Source: Pseudomonas sp. ICMP22404 (GTDB taxonomy: Bacteria > Pseudomonadota > Gammaproteobacteria > Pseudomonadales > Pseudomonadaceae). From it: DNA of 64,000 nucleotides. Below are positions 1 through 8,990 of the stretch, one piece after another. The notes below the pieces were generated by a model, which saw only the letters and a program-made list of their open reading frames with translations, was not told the DNA's origin and searched no databases. Where the stretch lies: assembly GCF_006227205.1 (NCBI RefSeq), contig NZ_VCNG01000005.1, forward strand, positions 1 through 64,000, given 5' to 3'. The translations under genes were made by a program, and so were the position numbers. The first letter of the stretch is position 1. Each line of letters begins with the position of its first letter.

Positions 1-84
1 TCCCATCCCGAACTCAGAAGTGAAACGATGCATCGCCGATGGTAGTGTGGGGTTTCCCCATGTGAGAGTAGGTCATCGTCAAGA
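1..84 (+). rRNA. rrf: 5S ribosomal RNA, 3' portion
   Basis: The first 84 bases match the 3' two thirds of a Pseudomonas 5S rRNA: the CCCGAACTCAGAAGTGAAAC loop region, then GATGGTAGTGTGGGG, and the closing segment GAGAGTAGGTCATCGTC. The 5' third lies before the window. It is the last gene of an rRNA operon, since a terminator follows within about 10 bases. The exact 3' end is uncertain by 2-3 bases. Confidence 0.93.
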
Positions 85-94
85 TTAAATTCCG

Positions 95-132
95 AAACCC
101 CTATCTGCTGATGCAGGTAGGGGTTTTGTTTT
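95..132 (+). terminator. Rho-independent terminator of the rRNA operon
   Basis: AAACCCCTA with a short variable stretch pairs with TAGGGGTTT around a small loop and is followed by a T-rich tract. It lies directly after the 5S gene. Confidence 0.85.
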
Positions 133-232
133 GCCCGCAGGAAAAACCTGCGAAAGCTCGAAATAAATTTGCACAGTTATTTTTGAGCTGGAGCACTAGA
201 ATAGCCCCACCTCAGTTGAGTCAGAGTTGTTT

Positions 233-892
233 ATGCCCGACCCGCTGGACACCCATCGGCTGTCAGAACTGCCTTTAGGCGAACTGGTAGCGTGCCATGA
301 GTGCGACCTGTTGATGCGCAAGCCTCGACTGTCCCATGGCGAGAAAGCCGAATGCCCCCGTTGTGGATATGAGCTCTACGCCCACCGGCCCAATGTCGTC
401 GAGCGTAGCCTTGCCTTGGTCATCGCTGCCCTGCTGTTGTATGTACCCGCGAACTTTCTACCCATCATGCAGCTCAACCTGCTCGGTCAATCTTCCCAGG
501 ACACCGTGTGGAGTGGCGTGGTCGGCTTGTTCGATAGCGGCATGCAAGGCATCGCGGTGGTGGTGTTCCTGTGCAGCATGGGTGTGCCACTGCTCAAGCT
601 GCTGTGTCAGTTGGCTGTATTGTTGACCATTCGCTGGAACGTCGGCCGCAGCTACGGCTTGTTGCTGTACCGCATTTATCACCACCTGCGAGATTGGGGA
701 ATGCTCGAGGTCTATCTCATGGGCGTGTTGGTGGCCATCGTCAAGTTGGCAGACATGGCCGCCATCACCGTGGGTCTGGGGTTGGTGTGTTTTATCAGTT
801 TGCTGCTGGTTCAGGTCTGGTTGGAGGTGGTGATGTCGCCGCATCAGATCTGGCAAGCGTTATCAGGAGAGGATGCCCATGCGGGCGATTGA
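233..892 (+). CDS. PqiA/LetA-type membrane protein, first half-module
   Basis: Inner-membrane protein of the paraquat-inducible protein A family, which partners with MCE proteins in lipid transport across the envelope. An N-terminal zinc ribbon is visible (C-H-E-C near residue 22 and C-P-R-C about 20 residues later). Four hydrophobic helices follow, the first carrying the family's Y-V-P-A-N-F-L-P-I-M signature. At about 219 residues it is half the length of E. coli PqiA or YebS/LetA, which hold two such modules in one chain. The second half is the next gene, overlapping by 14 bases. The ATG at 233 is preferred over an in-frame TTG at 227; a GAG lies 6 bases upstream. It is the first gene of a three-gene operon. 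Confidence 0.85.
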   Translation: MPDPLDTHRLSELPLGELVACHECDLLMRKPRLSHGEKAECPRCGYELYAHRPNVVERSLALVIAALLLYVPANFLPIMQLNLLGQSSQDTVWSGVVGLFDSGMQGIAVVVFLCSMGVPLLKLLCQLAVLLTIRWNVGRSYGLLLYRIYHHLRDWGMLEVYLMGVLVAIVKLADMAAITVGLGLVCFISLLLVQVWLEVVMSPHQIWQALSGEDAHAGD

Positions 893-1502
893 TGCGGGCA
901 TTCTGATCTGTACCGAATGCCATGAATTGAATCGGCTGGATGCTGACGCCGACGCGCAAGCCTGTACCCGCTGCGGAGCGCGGATTCATCCCCGTCGCCC
1001 GAACAGCTTGATGCGTACCTGGGCGTTGTTGGTCACCGCCGCAATTCTTTACATCCCGGCCAACATGCTACCGATCATGACGATCAATTCCCTGGGCCAT
1101 GGTGCCCCCAGCACCATCATGGCCGGTGTCATCGAGTTGGTGCAGCACGGCATGTTACCGATTGCCGCCGTGGTGTTCATCGCCAGTATCCTGGTGCCGA
1201 CCTTCAAACTGGTGGGTATTGCCTTGCTGTTGTTTTCCGTGCAGCGGCATCAGCCCATGTCTGCAAGGCAACGCATCCTTATGTACCGTTTCATCGAATT
1301 CATTGGTCGCTGGTCGATGCTGGATATTTTCGTGATCGCGATTCTGGTGGCGGTGGTGAATTTTGGACGACTCGCCAGTGTCGAAGCCGGTCTCGGCGCG
1401 ATTGCCTTTGCCAGCGTAGTGATTTTGACAATGATTGCCGCAGTAACCTTCGATCCCCGACTGATTTGGGATAACACGGAGTCGGATAACGACCATGACT
1501 GA
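879..1502 (+). CDS. PqiA/LetA-type membrane protein, second half-module
   Basis: Second PqiA-family protein, about 207 residues. It has a zinc ribbon (C-T-E-C, then C-T-R-C) and four transmembrane helices beginning with the Y-I-P-A-N-M-L-P-I-M signature. With the preceding gene it reconstitutes the two-module layout of E. coli LetA. The start at 879 is chosen because AGGAG at 865-869 is well spaced for it, whereas an ATG at 873 would be only 3 bases away. Its end overlaps the following MCE gene by 8 bases, so the three products are probably translationally coupled and form one complex. Confidence 0.84.
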   Translation: MRAIDAGILICTECHELNRLDADADAQACTRCGARIHPRRPNSLMRTWALLVTAAILYIPANMLPIMTINSLGHGAPSTIMAGVIELVQHGMLPIAAVVFIASILVPTFKLVGIALLLFSVQRHQPMSARQRILMYRFIEFIGRWSMLDIFVIAILVAVVNFGRLASVEAGLGAIAFASVVILTMIAAVTFDPRLIWDNTESDNDHD

Positions 1503-3798
1503 TTTGCCTACCGCTAAAACCCGACCGGCCTCTAACTGGTCGGCCATCTGGGTCCTGCCGTTGATTGCCTTGATCATCGGGGGATGGCTCGGCTGGCGGG
1601 CTTATAACGAGACCGGGATCGAGATCAGCGTGCGCTTCGAGAGCGGCGAGGGTATCCAGATCAACAAGACCGAGGTGGTCTACAAGGGTATGCCGGTCGG
1701 TAAAGTGAAAGCCCTTACTCTGGACGACGAAGGCAGCTCGAAGGGGGTGGTCGCGACCGTTGAGATGAACAAGGACGTGGAACAATACCTCAAGACCGGA
1801 ACGCGTTTCTGGCTGGTCAAGCCAAGCGTGAGCTTGGCCGGGATCACGGGTCTGGAAACCCTGGTATCGGGCAACTACGTGGCAATCAGCCCGGGTGACG
1901 GAGAGTCCAGTCGCAAGTTCAAGGCCCTGTCCCAAGAGCCGCCGCTGTCGGACGCCAAGCCGGGTTTGCACCTGACCATCAAGGCTGACCGGTTGGGTTC
2001 GCTGGATCGGGGCAGCCCGGTGTTCTACAAGCAGATCCAGGTCGGGCAGGTGAAGAGCTACCAGCTCTCTGAAGATCAGAACACGGTGGAGATCAAGGTT
2101 TTCATCGAACCGACCTACGCCAGCCTGGTGCGTAAACACACGCGTTTCTGGAATGCCAGCGGCATCAGCATCGATGCCAATCTCTCAGGTGTCAAAGTCC
2201 GCAGCGAGTCCCTGGCGAGCATCGTGGCCGGTGGTATTGCATTCGCCACGCCGGAAAGCCGCAAGGACAGTCCGCCGACGGACCCCAGCTTGCCGTTTCG
2301 TCTTTACGAAGACTTTGACGCCGCGGCTGCCGGTATTCGCGTGAAGGTCAAGCTCAGCGACTTTGAAGGTTTGCAGGCCGGCCGTACACCGGTGATGTAC
2401 AAGGGCATCCAGGTCGGTAGCCTGAAGAACCTCAAGATTGACTCTGACCTGTCCAGCGCTACGGCTGAACTGACCATGGACCCACTGGCCGAAGATTACC
2501 TGGTAACCGGCACTCAGTTCTGGGTCGTCAAGCCGTCGATTTCCCTGGCGGGGATCACCGGCCTGGAAGCGCTGGTCAAGGGCAACTACATTGCCGTGCG
2601 ACCCGGCGACAAGGGCGCGGCCCCCCAGCGTGAGTTCGAAGCCAGGGCGAAGGCGCCGCCGCTGGACTTGCGTTCGCCCGGCCTGCATCTGGTGCTGTTG
2701 ACTGAAAACCTCGGATCGCTAGAGGTCGGCAGCCCGATCCTCTACAAGCAGGTCAAGGTCGGCTCGGTGCAGAGCTACCAATTCTCCCGCAAGAAAAAGC
2801 AGTTGATCGTCGGTGTGCACATCGAGAAGGAATACGAAGGGCTGGTCAACGGTTCGACGCGGTTCTGGAACGCCAGCGGCATTACCCTCACGGGAGGTCT
2901 GACGGGGGGAATCCAGGTCAAGAGTGAATCGCTGCAAAGCCTGATGGCTGGCGGTATCGCCTTCGAAACGCCGGTGCCCAATGTACCGTTGAAGAGACGT
3001 GTCCCCCGCTTCCGCCTGTTCGAGAACCGCGAAGCCGCGCAACAGAACGGCACCGTGGTGACGATCAAGGTCGATCGTGCCGACGGTTTGCGCAGCGGGA
3101 CGCCGATTCGCTACAAAGGGTTGGATGTGGGCAAGGTCGAGGACGTTGATCTCAGCGCCGATCTACAGTCGGTGCTGCTCACTGCTCGCATCACTGAAGT
3201 ACCGGAGCGTATCGCCCGGGTTGGCAGTCAGTTCTGGGTCGTCAAACCCGAACTGGGGCTGATCAAGACCTCGAACCTGGAAACACTGGTGACCGGTCAG
3301 TACCTCGAAGTGCAGCCCTCGGTGAAAAACCTCGGACCACAGAAGAACTTCGTGGCCCTTGCCAGTCCACCGGAAAGTGCCGTGCCCGAAGCCGGTTTGA
3401 GCCTGGTGTTGAGCGCTGCCCGCCGTGGTTCGTTGAAGACGGGCGTTCCGGTGACGTACCGAGAGATCACCGTGGGCAAGGTCACCGGTTATGAACTGGG
3501 CCAGACTGCGGACCGGGTGCTGATCCACATCCTGATCGAACCCAAATACGCGCCGCTGGTACGCAGTGGTACGCGATTCTGGAACACCAGCGGTTTCGAC
3601 ATGGACTTCGGCCTGTTCAAAGGCGCCACAGTGCGGACCGAGTCGTTGGAGACGTTGATCCAAGGGGGCGTCGCTTTCGCGACACCGGATGGCGAGAGCA
3701 TGGGCAGCCCGGCGCGGCCGGAGCAGACCTTCCCGTTGTTCGATAAATTCGAGGATGAGTGGCTGACCTGGGCGCCGAAGATCAAGCTCGGTAAATAA
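1495..3798 (+). CDS. MCE-repeat (PqiB/LetB-like) lipid-transport protein
   Basis: Large membrane-anchored periplasmic protein of 767 residues. A single transmembrane helix near residues 17-37 is followed by six MCE domains, recognisable from a recurring Y-K-x-hydrophobic-x-V-G core at about residues 63, 178, 302, 417, 540 and 655, a spacing of about 115-124. E. coli PqiB has three MCE domains and LetB/YebT seven, so six places this closer to LetB. In those families stacked MCE rings form a hydrophobic tunnel between the membranes, fed by the PqiA-type partner. The upstream genes supply that partner. The number of rings is inferred from the repeats, not from structure. Confidence 0.88.
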   Translation: MTDLPTAKTRPASNWSAIWVLPLIALIIGGWLGWRAYNETGIEISVRFESGEGIQINKTEVVYKGMPVGKVKALTLDDEGSSKGVVATVEMNKDVEQYLKTGTRFWLVKPSVSLAGITGLETLVSGNYVAISPGDGESSRKFKALSQEPPLSDAKPGLHLTIKADRLGSLDRGSPVFYKQIQVGQVKSYQLSEDQNTVEIKVFIEPTYASLVRKHTRFWNASGISIDANLSGVKVRSESLASIVAGGIAFATPESRKDSPPTDPSLPFRLYEDFDAAAAGIRVKVKLSDFEGLQAGRTPVMYKGIQVGSLKNLKIDSDLSSATAELTMDPLAEDYLVTGTQFWVVKPSISLAGITGLEALVKGNYIAVRPGDKGAAPQREFEARAKAPPLDLRSPGLHLVLLTENLGSLEVGSPILYKQVKVGSVQSYQFSRKKKQLIVGVHIEKEYEGLVNGSTRFWNASGITLTGGLTGGIQVKSESLQSLMAGGIAFETPVPNVPLKRRVPRFRLFENREAAQQNGTVVTIKVDRADGLRSGTPIRYKGLDVGKVEDVDLSADLQSVLLTARITEVPERIARVGSQFWVVKPELGLIKTSNLETLVTGQYLEVQPSVKNLGPQKNFVALASPPESAVPEAGLSLVLSAARRGSLKTGVPVTYREITVGKVTGYELGQTADRVLIHILIEPKYAPLVRSGTRFWNTSGFDMDFGLFKGATVRTESLETLIQGGVAFATPDGESMGSPARPEQTFPLFDKFEDEWLTWAPKIKLGK

Positions 3799-3823
3799 CG
3801 GGTCAAGTGATGGCCTGTTCCGA

Positions 3824-3923
3824 CGTCATCGCGAGCAGGCTCGCTCCCACAATGATCCGTTGCAAACACAGCTCCTGTGCCTGACACGAATCCCCTGTGG
3901 GAGCGAGCCTGCTCGCGATGACG
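3824..3923. repeat. REP pair (REPIN-like)
   Basis: Two inverted copies of a REP sequence: one ends in GCTCGCTCCCACA near 3851 and the other begins TGTGGGAGCGAGC near 3896, separated by about 45 bases. This is the abundant P. fluorescens-group REP type, intergenic after the MCE gene. Confidence 0.85.
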
Positions 3924-3950
3924 GCGGGACAGTCGATACAAGTGCTTCAA

Positions 3951-3986
3951 AAAAAAGGCCGCGATCCAATGGATCGCGGCCTTTTT
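3951..3986. terminator. Bidirectional terminator between letB-like gene and mksB
   Basis: A perfect stem AAAAAGGCCGCGATCC / GGATCGCGGCCTTTTT around an AAT loop, with A and T tracts on both sides. It can end the MCE operon (plus strand) and the mks operon (minus strand). Confidence 0.88.
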
Positions 3987-4004
3987 CATTTTCCGAGACT
4001 TACC

Positions 4005-6845
4005 TCACACCGGATCCAGCTCCGGCTCATCGGCCTCTACATTCACCGTGGCTTTCACCACATCATGGCGGCGGATGTACTTCCAGTCCGCTTCGTCGAT
4101 GTAGATACCGTTCGGGCCGCTGCCGCCTTCCAGGTCGATGGCGACACTGGCACAGACCTGCGGCTTCACACTCGCCAGGATCGGCACGAAGCCCAGTTGC
4201 AGACTGGTTTCCAGCAACGCTGCCTGGTTCTTTTCATCGATGTCCGCCGCCTCATCCAGGTAGTACGGCAGGCGCACGCGACCGGCCTGCTCGCGGTCCA
4301 TCAAGTGCAGCAACAGGTACATGTTGGTCAGCGCCTTGATGGTCATGGTGGTGCCGTTGGAGGCCGCGCCATCGATGTCGGTATGGATCACGGGCTGGCC
4401 GTTGACCTTGGTGATCTCGAAGGCCAGTTCGAACAGGTCCTTGAGGCCGAGCTGGTTGTGGTTCGCCGCCACCAGGCGCGCCAGGTATTCCTTGGCTTCT
4501 TCGTTCTTGTTGTCCTGCTCGGCGCTCTGGCTGAGGTCAAACACCGAGAGGGTCTCGCCTTCCTCGTATTGACCGGCGCTGTGGATGATCTGGTCGATGT
4601 GCTTGAGCGCTTCCTTGTTCGGCGCCAGGACGATGCGGAAGCTCTGCAGGTTGGACACCTGGCGCTTGTTGATCTCGCGGTTGAACAACGCCAGTTGGTG
4701 CTCGAGGCTGTCGTAGTCGCTGCGGATGTTGCGCAGGGTCCGGGCGATGTCAGTCACTGCCGCACGGCGAGCCTTGCCCAACGTCAGGGCTTCGTCGGTA
4801 CGGTGGGCATAGGCGTTGATCAGCAGTTGCAGGCGGCGCTCCATGTCGTCTTCGCTGTCGAACTTGGCGACGCCCTTGAGGCGCACCTGGGCGTACAGTG
4901 CCTCGATCTGGCCGTCCACCCGCAGCAAGCCTTGCCAGCTGTCCTGATAGTCATTGAGCAGCGGCAGCAGGTTGTCCATGGAGTCGTCGACCGGGTCCAT
5001 GAACGGCGTGCCGAACGGCAGGTCAGCCGGCAGCAGTTGACGGCGGCGCAAGGCGTCGTCGAGGGTGCGCTGCTTGGCTTCCATATCGGCAATCTGCCGG
5101 CCCACCAGTTGCAGTTTGGCGGAAAGCTGCTGGACACGCTCGGTGAAGGCGTCGCTGGAGCGCTTGAGTTCGTCCTGGGCGGCTTCCATCTGTGCCAGTT
5201 GCTCGAGCTTTTCGCCTTCTTCGGCGCTCAGGGTCTGGCTGCGACGGAAGTCTTCCAGGGCCTTTTGCGCGTCCAGTACCTGCTGGTACAGCGCTTCGGT
5301 CTGGGTCTTGCTCGCCGCACGGTCGGCGGCCACGGCCTGTTGGGTCTTGAGTTGCTTGAGTTCTTTCTCCAGGCGCTCTTTCTGGTCCCGCAACGCGGCG
5401 CGGTCGGCCAGGGCTTGCAGGGCCGGTGGCTCGATGTGGGACAGGTCGATGGACAGGCCCGGCACTTCGAAACGCTCGCCCTTGAAGCCGTCGAGGATCA
5501 ACTCCATGGATTTGACCCATTCGCCGTTCTCGTCCAGCGCGATGCCATGCTCGCCCAGCGGTAGGCTGAACAGGGCGCTGTTGAACAGGCGCATCAGGCG
5601 CTCGACGTCCTGCTGCGAGAACTCCTCTCGCAGGCGGGCGTAGCTGTTGTTGTCGGCATGATCGAGTTGCTGCTTGACCGACTTCAGGCGTTTTTCCAGA
5701 TCCCGCAGACGCTCTTCCAGGTCTTCGGCGCTGAACTGCCGGGACTGGGCCAGGGCGCCGGCCAGTTCATCGTGGGCATCCTTGGCGGCGAGCAGTTGCT
5801 GCTCCAGGACCTTGACGTCATCCACCAGGGCGAAGCGATGCTTGAGCACCGACAGCTCGCCGAGCCAGCGCTGGATCCCCGTGATTTCCCGCTCCAGGCG
5901 CATCAGCTCCTGGGTGCTGCCGCGCTGGTCGTTCTGCAGCGAATCCTGTTCGTTGCGGTAGTGCTCGGCCTGGATGGTCAGCTCTTCCTTGCGTGCACCG
6001 GCGTAGTCCGACCAGGTACCCAGCAACGAGTCGAGCAAGGGCGACAGGCGATGCAGTTTGCCGCGCAGGATACCGCGCTGCTTCACGCCATTGGCCAGGG
6101 CTTCCACCAACGGACCCGCTGCCACCAGGGAGTTGTAGTCCTGCTCCATGCGTCGCACGTCGCGGAAGGCTTCTTCGCACGCGGCGATGTAGTCCACGCT
6201 CCCTGAACGCAGGCTGTGCTCGAAGGCATCGAGAAACAGCTGCTTGAGCTTGGCCGCGGTGATTTCGCGCATGTGCAGCAGGTTGATGAACAGCGCTCGG
6301 AAAGTCTTGAGGCTTTGCTCGCTGGTGGAACGCAGCGGGATCAGCGTCAGGTCCAGGGGAATCGAGGTGTGACCACCCACCAGCAGGCGCCGCAGTTCAT
6401 CGGGCTTGAGTTCGTAAGCCTTGAGGCCTTCGCGCTCCAGGTTGGTGAACAGCTCTTTCTGACGCAGGCAGGTGTCGTTTTTCTGATAGTGGGCCAGGTC
6501 CAGTTTGCCTGCGTAGGCAAAGAACTGGTGACCGAAACCGCCGCCGGGGCCGCGACCGACCACGCCGATCACATGAGGACCGTGGGGCAGGGCGACTTCC
6601 ACCAGGATGTAGCTGGTGTCCGAGGCGAAGTAGAAACGCCGGGATTGCTCCAGGCTGTACTTGCCGAAGCTCATGTCCGACATACGCGCCAGGATCGGGA
6701 ACTGCAAGGCGTTGATCGAGGCGGATTTACCGAGGTTGTTCGCGCCATACACCGACAGCGGTTCTTCCAGCGGGAACAGGCCGAGGCTGTAGCCGGCGGT
6801 GTTCAAAAGGGCAAAGCGGCGGATGCCGTAGCGTTCCTGGCTCAT
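4005..6845 (-). CDS. mksB: Condensin subunit MksB (MukB-like SMC ATPase)
   Basis: SMC-like ATPase of the MksBEF condensin, which organises bacterial chromosomes. The protein has 946 residues. A Walker A motif G-A-N-N-L-G-K-S lies at residues 34-41, long heptad-rich coiled-coil segments occupy about 230-480 and 480-760, and a C-terminal head carries the D-E-A-A-D-I-D signature near residue 880. It is much shorter than MukB (about 1480) and fits the Mks family. The start overlaps the mksE stop by 4 bases (ATGA). A bidirectional terminator follows directly, so no mksG/jetD nuclease gene is in the operon. That points to the chromosomal role rather than a complete Wadjet anti-plasmid system. Confidence 0.9.
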   Translation of the reverse strand: MSQERYGIRRFALLNTAGYSLGLFPLEEPLSVYGANNLGKSASINALQFPILARMSDMSFGKYSLEQSRRFYFASDTSYILVEVALPHGPHVIGVVGRGPGGGFGHQFFAYAGKLDLAHYQKNDTCLRQKELFTNLEREGLKAYELKPDELRRLLVGGHTSIPLDLTLIPLRSTSEQSLKTFRALFINLLHMREITAAKLKQLFLDAFEHSLRSGSVDYIAACEEAFRDVRRMEQDYNSLVAAGPLVEALANGVKQRGILRGKLHRLSPLLDSLLGTWSDYAGARKEELTIQAEHYRNEQDSLQNDQRGSTQELMRLEREITGIQRWLGELSVLKHRFALVDDVKVLEQQLLAAKDAHDELAGALAQSRQFSAEDLEERLRDLEKRLKSVKQQLDHADNNSYARLREEFSQQDVERLMRLFNSALFSLPLGEHGIALDENGEWVKSMELILDGFKGERFEVPGLSIDLSHIEPPALQALADRAALRDQKERLEKELKQLKTQQAVAADRAASKTQTEALYQQVLDAQKALEDFRRSQTLSAEEGEKLEQLAQMEAAQDELKRSSDAFTERVQQLSAKLQLVGRQIADMEAKQRTLDDALRRRQLLPADLPFGTPFMDPVDDSMDNLLPLLNDYQDSWQGLLRVDGQIEALYAQVRLKGVAKFDSEDDMERRLQLLINAYAHRTDEALTLGKARRAAVTDIARTLRNIRSDYDSLEHQLALFNREINKRQVSNLQSFRIVLAPNKEALKHIDQIIHSAGQYEEGETLSVFDLSQSAEQDNKNEEAKEYLARLVAANHNQLGLKDLFELAFEITKVNGQPVIHTDIDGAASNGTTMTIKALTNMYLLLHLMDREQAGRVRLPYYLDEAADIDEKNQAALLETSLQLGFVPILASVKPQVCASVAIDLEGGSGPNGIYIDEADWKYIRRHDVVKATVNVEADEPELDPV

Positions 6846-7543
6846 GCGTCGGTCTCCTGTTCTTCGGCAATGGCGCGGGCCAGTGCGTCTTCTTCGCTTT
6901 CGTCTTCAAACGGTGCCAGGTCGAGCGGATCGTCGGTTTGCAGCAGCTTCTCATCACTGTCTTCGTCGATCAGTACCGGCGCCGGCAACGGCAGCACGCT
7001 GTGCACGCTGGCCGCCAGGTCGCGGTCCTGCTGGACCGACAGGCAGACATCGAGGAAACGGTGCATCGGCGGCAGGAAGCGGTACACGCCGTTGTCTTCA
7101 CTGGCGAAGCCCAGTTGGGTCATGCGGCGCATGATTTTTTCTTCCAGCTCTTCCTGGGTCTGCACCTCGGCCTGGATGAACAGGTCGCGGTACTTTTCCA
7201 GCAGCGAAGGCAGCTCATCGCGGCCCAGGCTGCCACCGTCGAGTACGGCAATCGGGTCGCGGCCCTGGTCGGCCAGGTGCTCGACGAGGATGAAGGTGAA
7301 CAGCGCCAGGCGCTGGGCGGTCTTGTTCACCGCCGCAGCGGCCAGGTCCGGCACGAAGTAGTAGAAACCACGGGTATCGCACACCAGTTCAAAACCCAGG
7401 GCCTTGAACAGCGTGCGGTACTGGTCCTGGAAATTCGACAGTTGCGCGTACAGCTCCGGGTCGCGGCGGCTGACGTGGTAACCCTTGAACAGCTCGCGAA
7501 AGATCGGCGCCAGCTGGGACAGTTCGGATAGATCAAGATGCAT
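6842..7543 (-). CDS. mksE: Condensin accessory subunit MksE
   Basis: A 233-residue winged-helix protein of the MukE/MksE type that binds the kleisin MksF and the MksB heads. It is read from the position between kleisin and SMC genes, a length like MukE (about 230), and an acidic C-terminal tail (residues about 195-233). It overlaps mksF by 11 bases and mksB by 4, so the three are co-translated. No strong ribosome site precedes the ATG, consistent with coupling. Confidence 0.86.
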   Translation of the reverse strand: MHLDLSELSQLAPIFRELFKGYHVSRRDPELYAQLSNFQDQYRTLFKALGFELVCDTRGFYYFVPDLAAAAVNKTAQRLALFTFILVEHLADQGRDPIAVLDGGSLGRDELPSLLEKYRDLFIQAEVQTQEELEEKIMRRMTQLGFASEDNGVYRFLPPMHRFLDVCLSVQQDRDLAASVHSVLPLPAPVLIDEDSDEKLLQTDDPLDLAPFEDESEEDALARAIAEEQETDA

Positions 7544-8810
7544 GGGGGATGCTCGCAGAATCCTCGGCAGCGTCGCGGGCCGAGAGCAGGGCGAAGGAGC
7601 GCAGGCTGACCTGATGCTCGTGAGTGTGGTATTCGCGGCGTTCCAGGCGCTCGCGCTTGAAGCGTTTTTCCCGCGACAGGCGCGAGAACCAGTACAGCAA
7701 TTCGTCGGTGGCGCCGTCCGGCTCCTGCTCCAGCAGCCAGACCATCAGATCCGGCAGCGGCAGGGCATCTTCGCAACGCTCGACCATCTCGCGCACGGTG
7801 CGCGGCGCCCGTGGGGCATCGCCGCCCTTGTGGGTTTTGTGGGACTTGGGGAAGCGCGCCGGTTTCGGCTCGAAGCGGGCCAGGGCGTAGACATAGGCTT
7901 CAACCTGGCTGGCGCTGCCGAGGAAGGTGCTTTGCGGCCGGGTGAACAACGGCATGGCCGCCTGCGGCACGGCATCGATGCCTTTGCGACGGATGGCAGC
8001 CAGGGCCAGGGCTGCGCCACGGGTCACGGCGTTGTGACGACGGGCCTCTTCGCGCAGCGGCAGGAGCAGTTCACGGGCATGGCGCAGGGTCAGCTGGGCG
8101 CTGGTCTGCATCTCGAGAATGCGTGCGTGGGTACGCAGCAGCATGTCATCGTCCACCAGGTGGCCGAGGCGCTGTTGTTCGGTGAGCATGCGCAACAACA
8201 CATTCTCGACCTTGCGCACGCCTTGCTCGAACGCTCCGTCGGCGTTAACCAACTGGATCATCGGTTCGACGTACTCGTCCCAGGTCGCCAGCACTTCAGC
8301 GTAACGTTGGCGCAGCGGGATCTGCCGGTCGCTGGTCTTGGCCCGTTCGGCCACGGCCACCAGGGCCTGCTCATCGTTGGCAAGTTTCTTCAGGACGTCC
8401 CGCACGCGCATGTCGAGCAGGCGCAACTGGCGGGCCAGGTCGTTGCCGTCGCGCACGTCGAAGGCGTCCTGGATATAGCCGGCCAGACGTTCGAGGTGGC
8501 GCAGGTAGGCTTCGATCTCCAGGCACAGGCCCAGGCGGTGTTCGCGGCGCAGGTAGGCGAGGAAGTCATGGATCTGGGCATTCAGCTCGAAACGGTTCGG
8601 GCTTTTTGCCACCGGCACGAGGATGTCCAGGCGGATCCACACGTCCAGCAGGTTGGTGATGTCCTGGGGCGTGCTGTCCAGCTGTTGGGCGGCCAGTTGT
8701 GAACGCAATTCGTTGAGGCTCAGGGTGCCCTGGTCGAAGTGCTCGCACAAAGGTTCCAGCAATGCCCAGTGTTCAGCGAGGGCGCGCAAGACGCGCTTGG
8801 GTTCGATCAT
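7533..8810 (-). CDS. mksF: Condensin kleisin subunit MksF
   Basis: Kleisin of the MksBEF complex, 425 residues from the ATG at 8810 (protein begins M-I-E-P-K-R-V-L-R). An in-frame upstream ATG at 8963 would add 51 residues of unlikely composition. The N-terminal winged-helix region (about 1-100) and long helical middle are MukF-like. First gene of the mksF-mksE-mksB operon and divergent from the psi-like gene, with about 180 bases between them that must hold both promoters. Confidence 0.86.
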   Translation of the reverse strand: MIEPKRVLRALAEHWALLEPLCEHFDQGTLSLNELRSQLAAQQLDSTPQDITNLLDVWIRLDILVPVAKSPNRFELNAQIHDFLAYLRREHRLGLCLEIEAYLRHLERLAGYIQDAFDVRDGNDLARQLRLLDMRVRDVLKKLANDEQALVAVAERAKTSDRQIPLRQRYAEVLATWDEYVEPMIQLVNADGAFEQGVRKVENVLLRMLTEQQRLGHLVDDDMLLRTHARILEMQTSAQLTLRHARELLLPLREEARRHNAVTRGAALALAAIRRKGIDAVPQAAMPLFTRPQSTFLGSASQVEAYVYALARFEPKPARFPKSHKTHKGGDAPRAPRTVREMVERCEDALPLPDLMVWLLEQEPDGATDELLYWFSRLSREKRFKRERLERREYHTHEHQVSLRSFALLSARDAAEDSASIPHAS

Positions 8811-8990
8811 CGCAATGGCCGTCGGGTTGGCAATTAAAAGGGGCGATTGTACTGCATCGGGCCGGTTGCGATTCACCCCCGAGACGGACTGTCGTCTGTA
8901 TTGCCCAACTATTGACTCAACAAGGAAGCGATCCGCGTCGAAGGGCGGTAGAATCCCTTCCACTTTCAGTTATCCACAAGTGGCCGACCC

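Noticed and set aside
3897..5564. A 555-codon open frame on the plus strand opposite mksB
   Set aside because: It is antisense to the MksB gene, valine/leucine/glutamine-repetitive, and begins inside a REP and terminator.
4005..8810. A complete Wadjet (JetABCD) defence system
   Set aside because: The MksB/E/F genes are present but there is no nuclease gene, and a strong terminator closes the operon.
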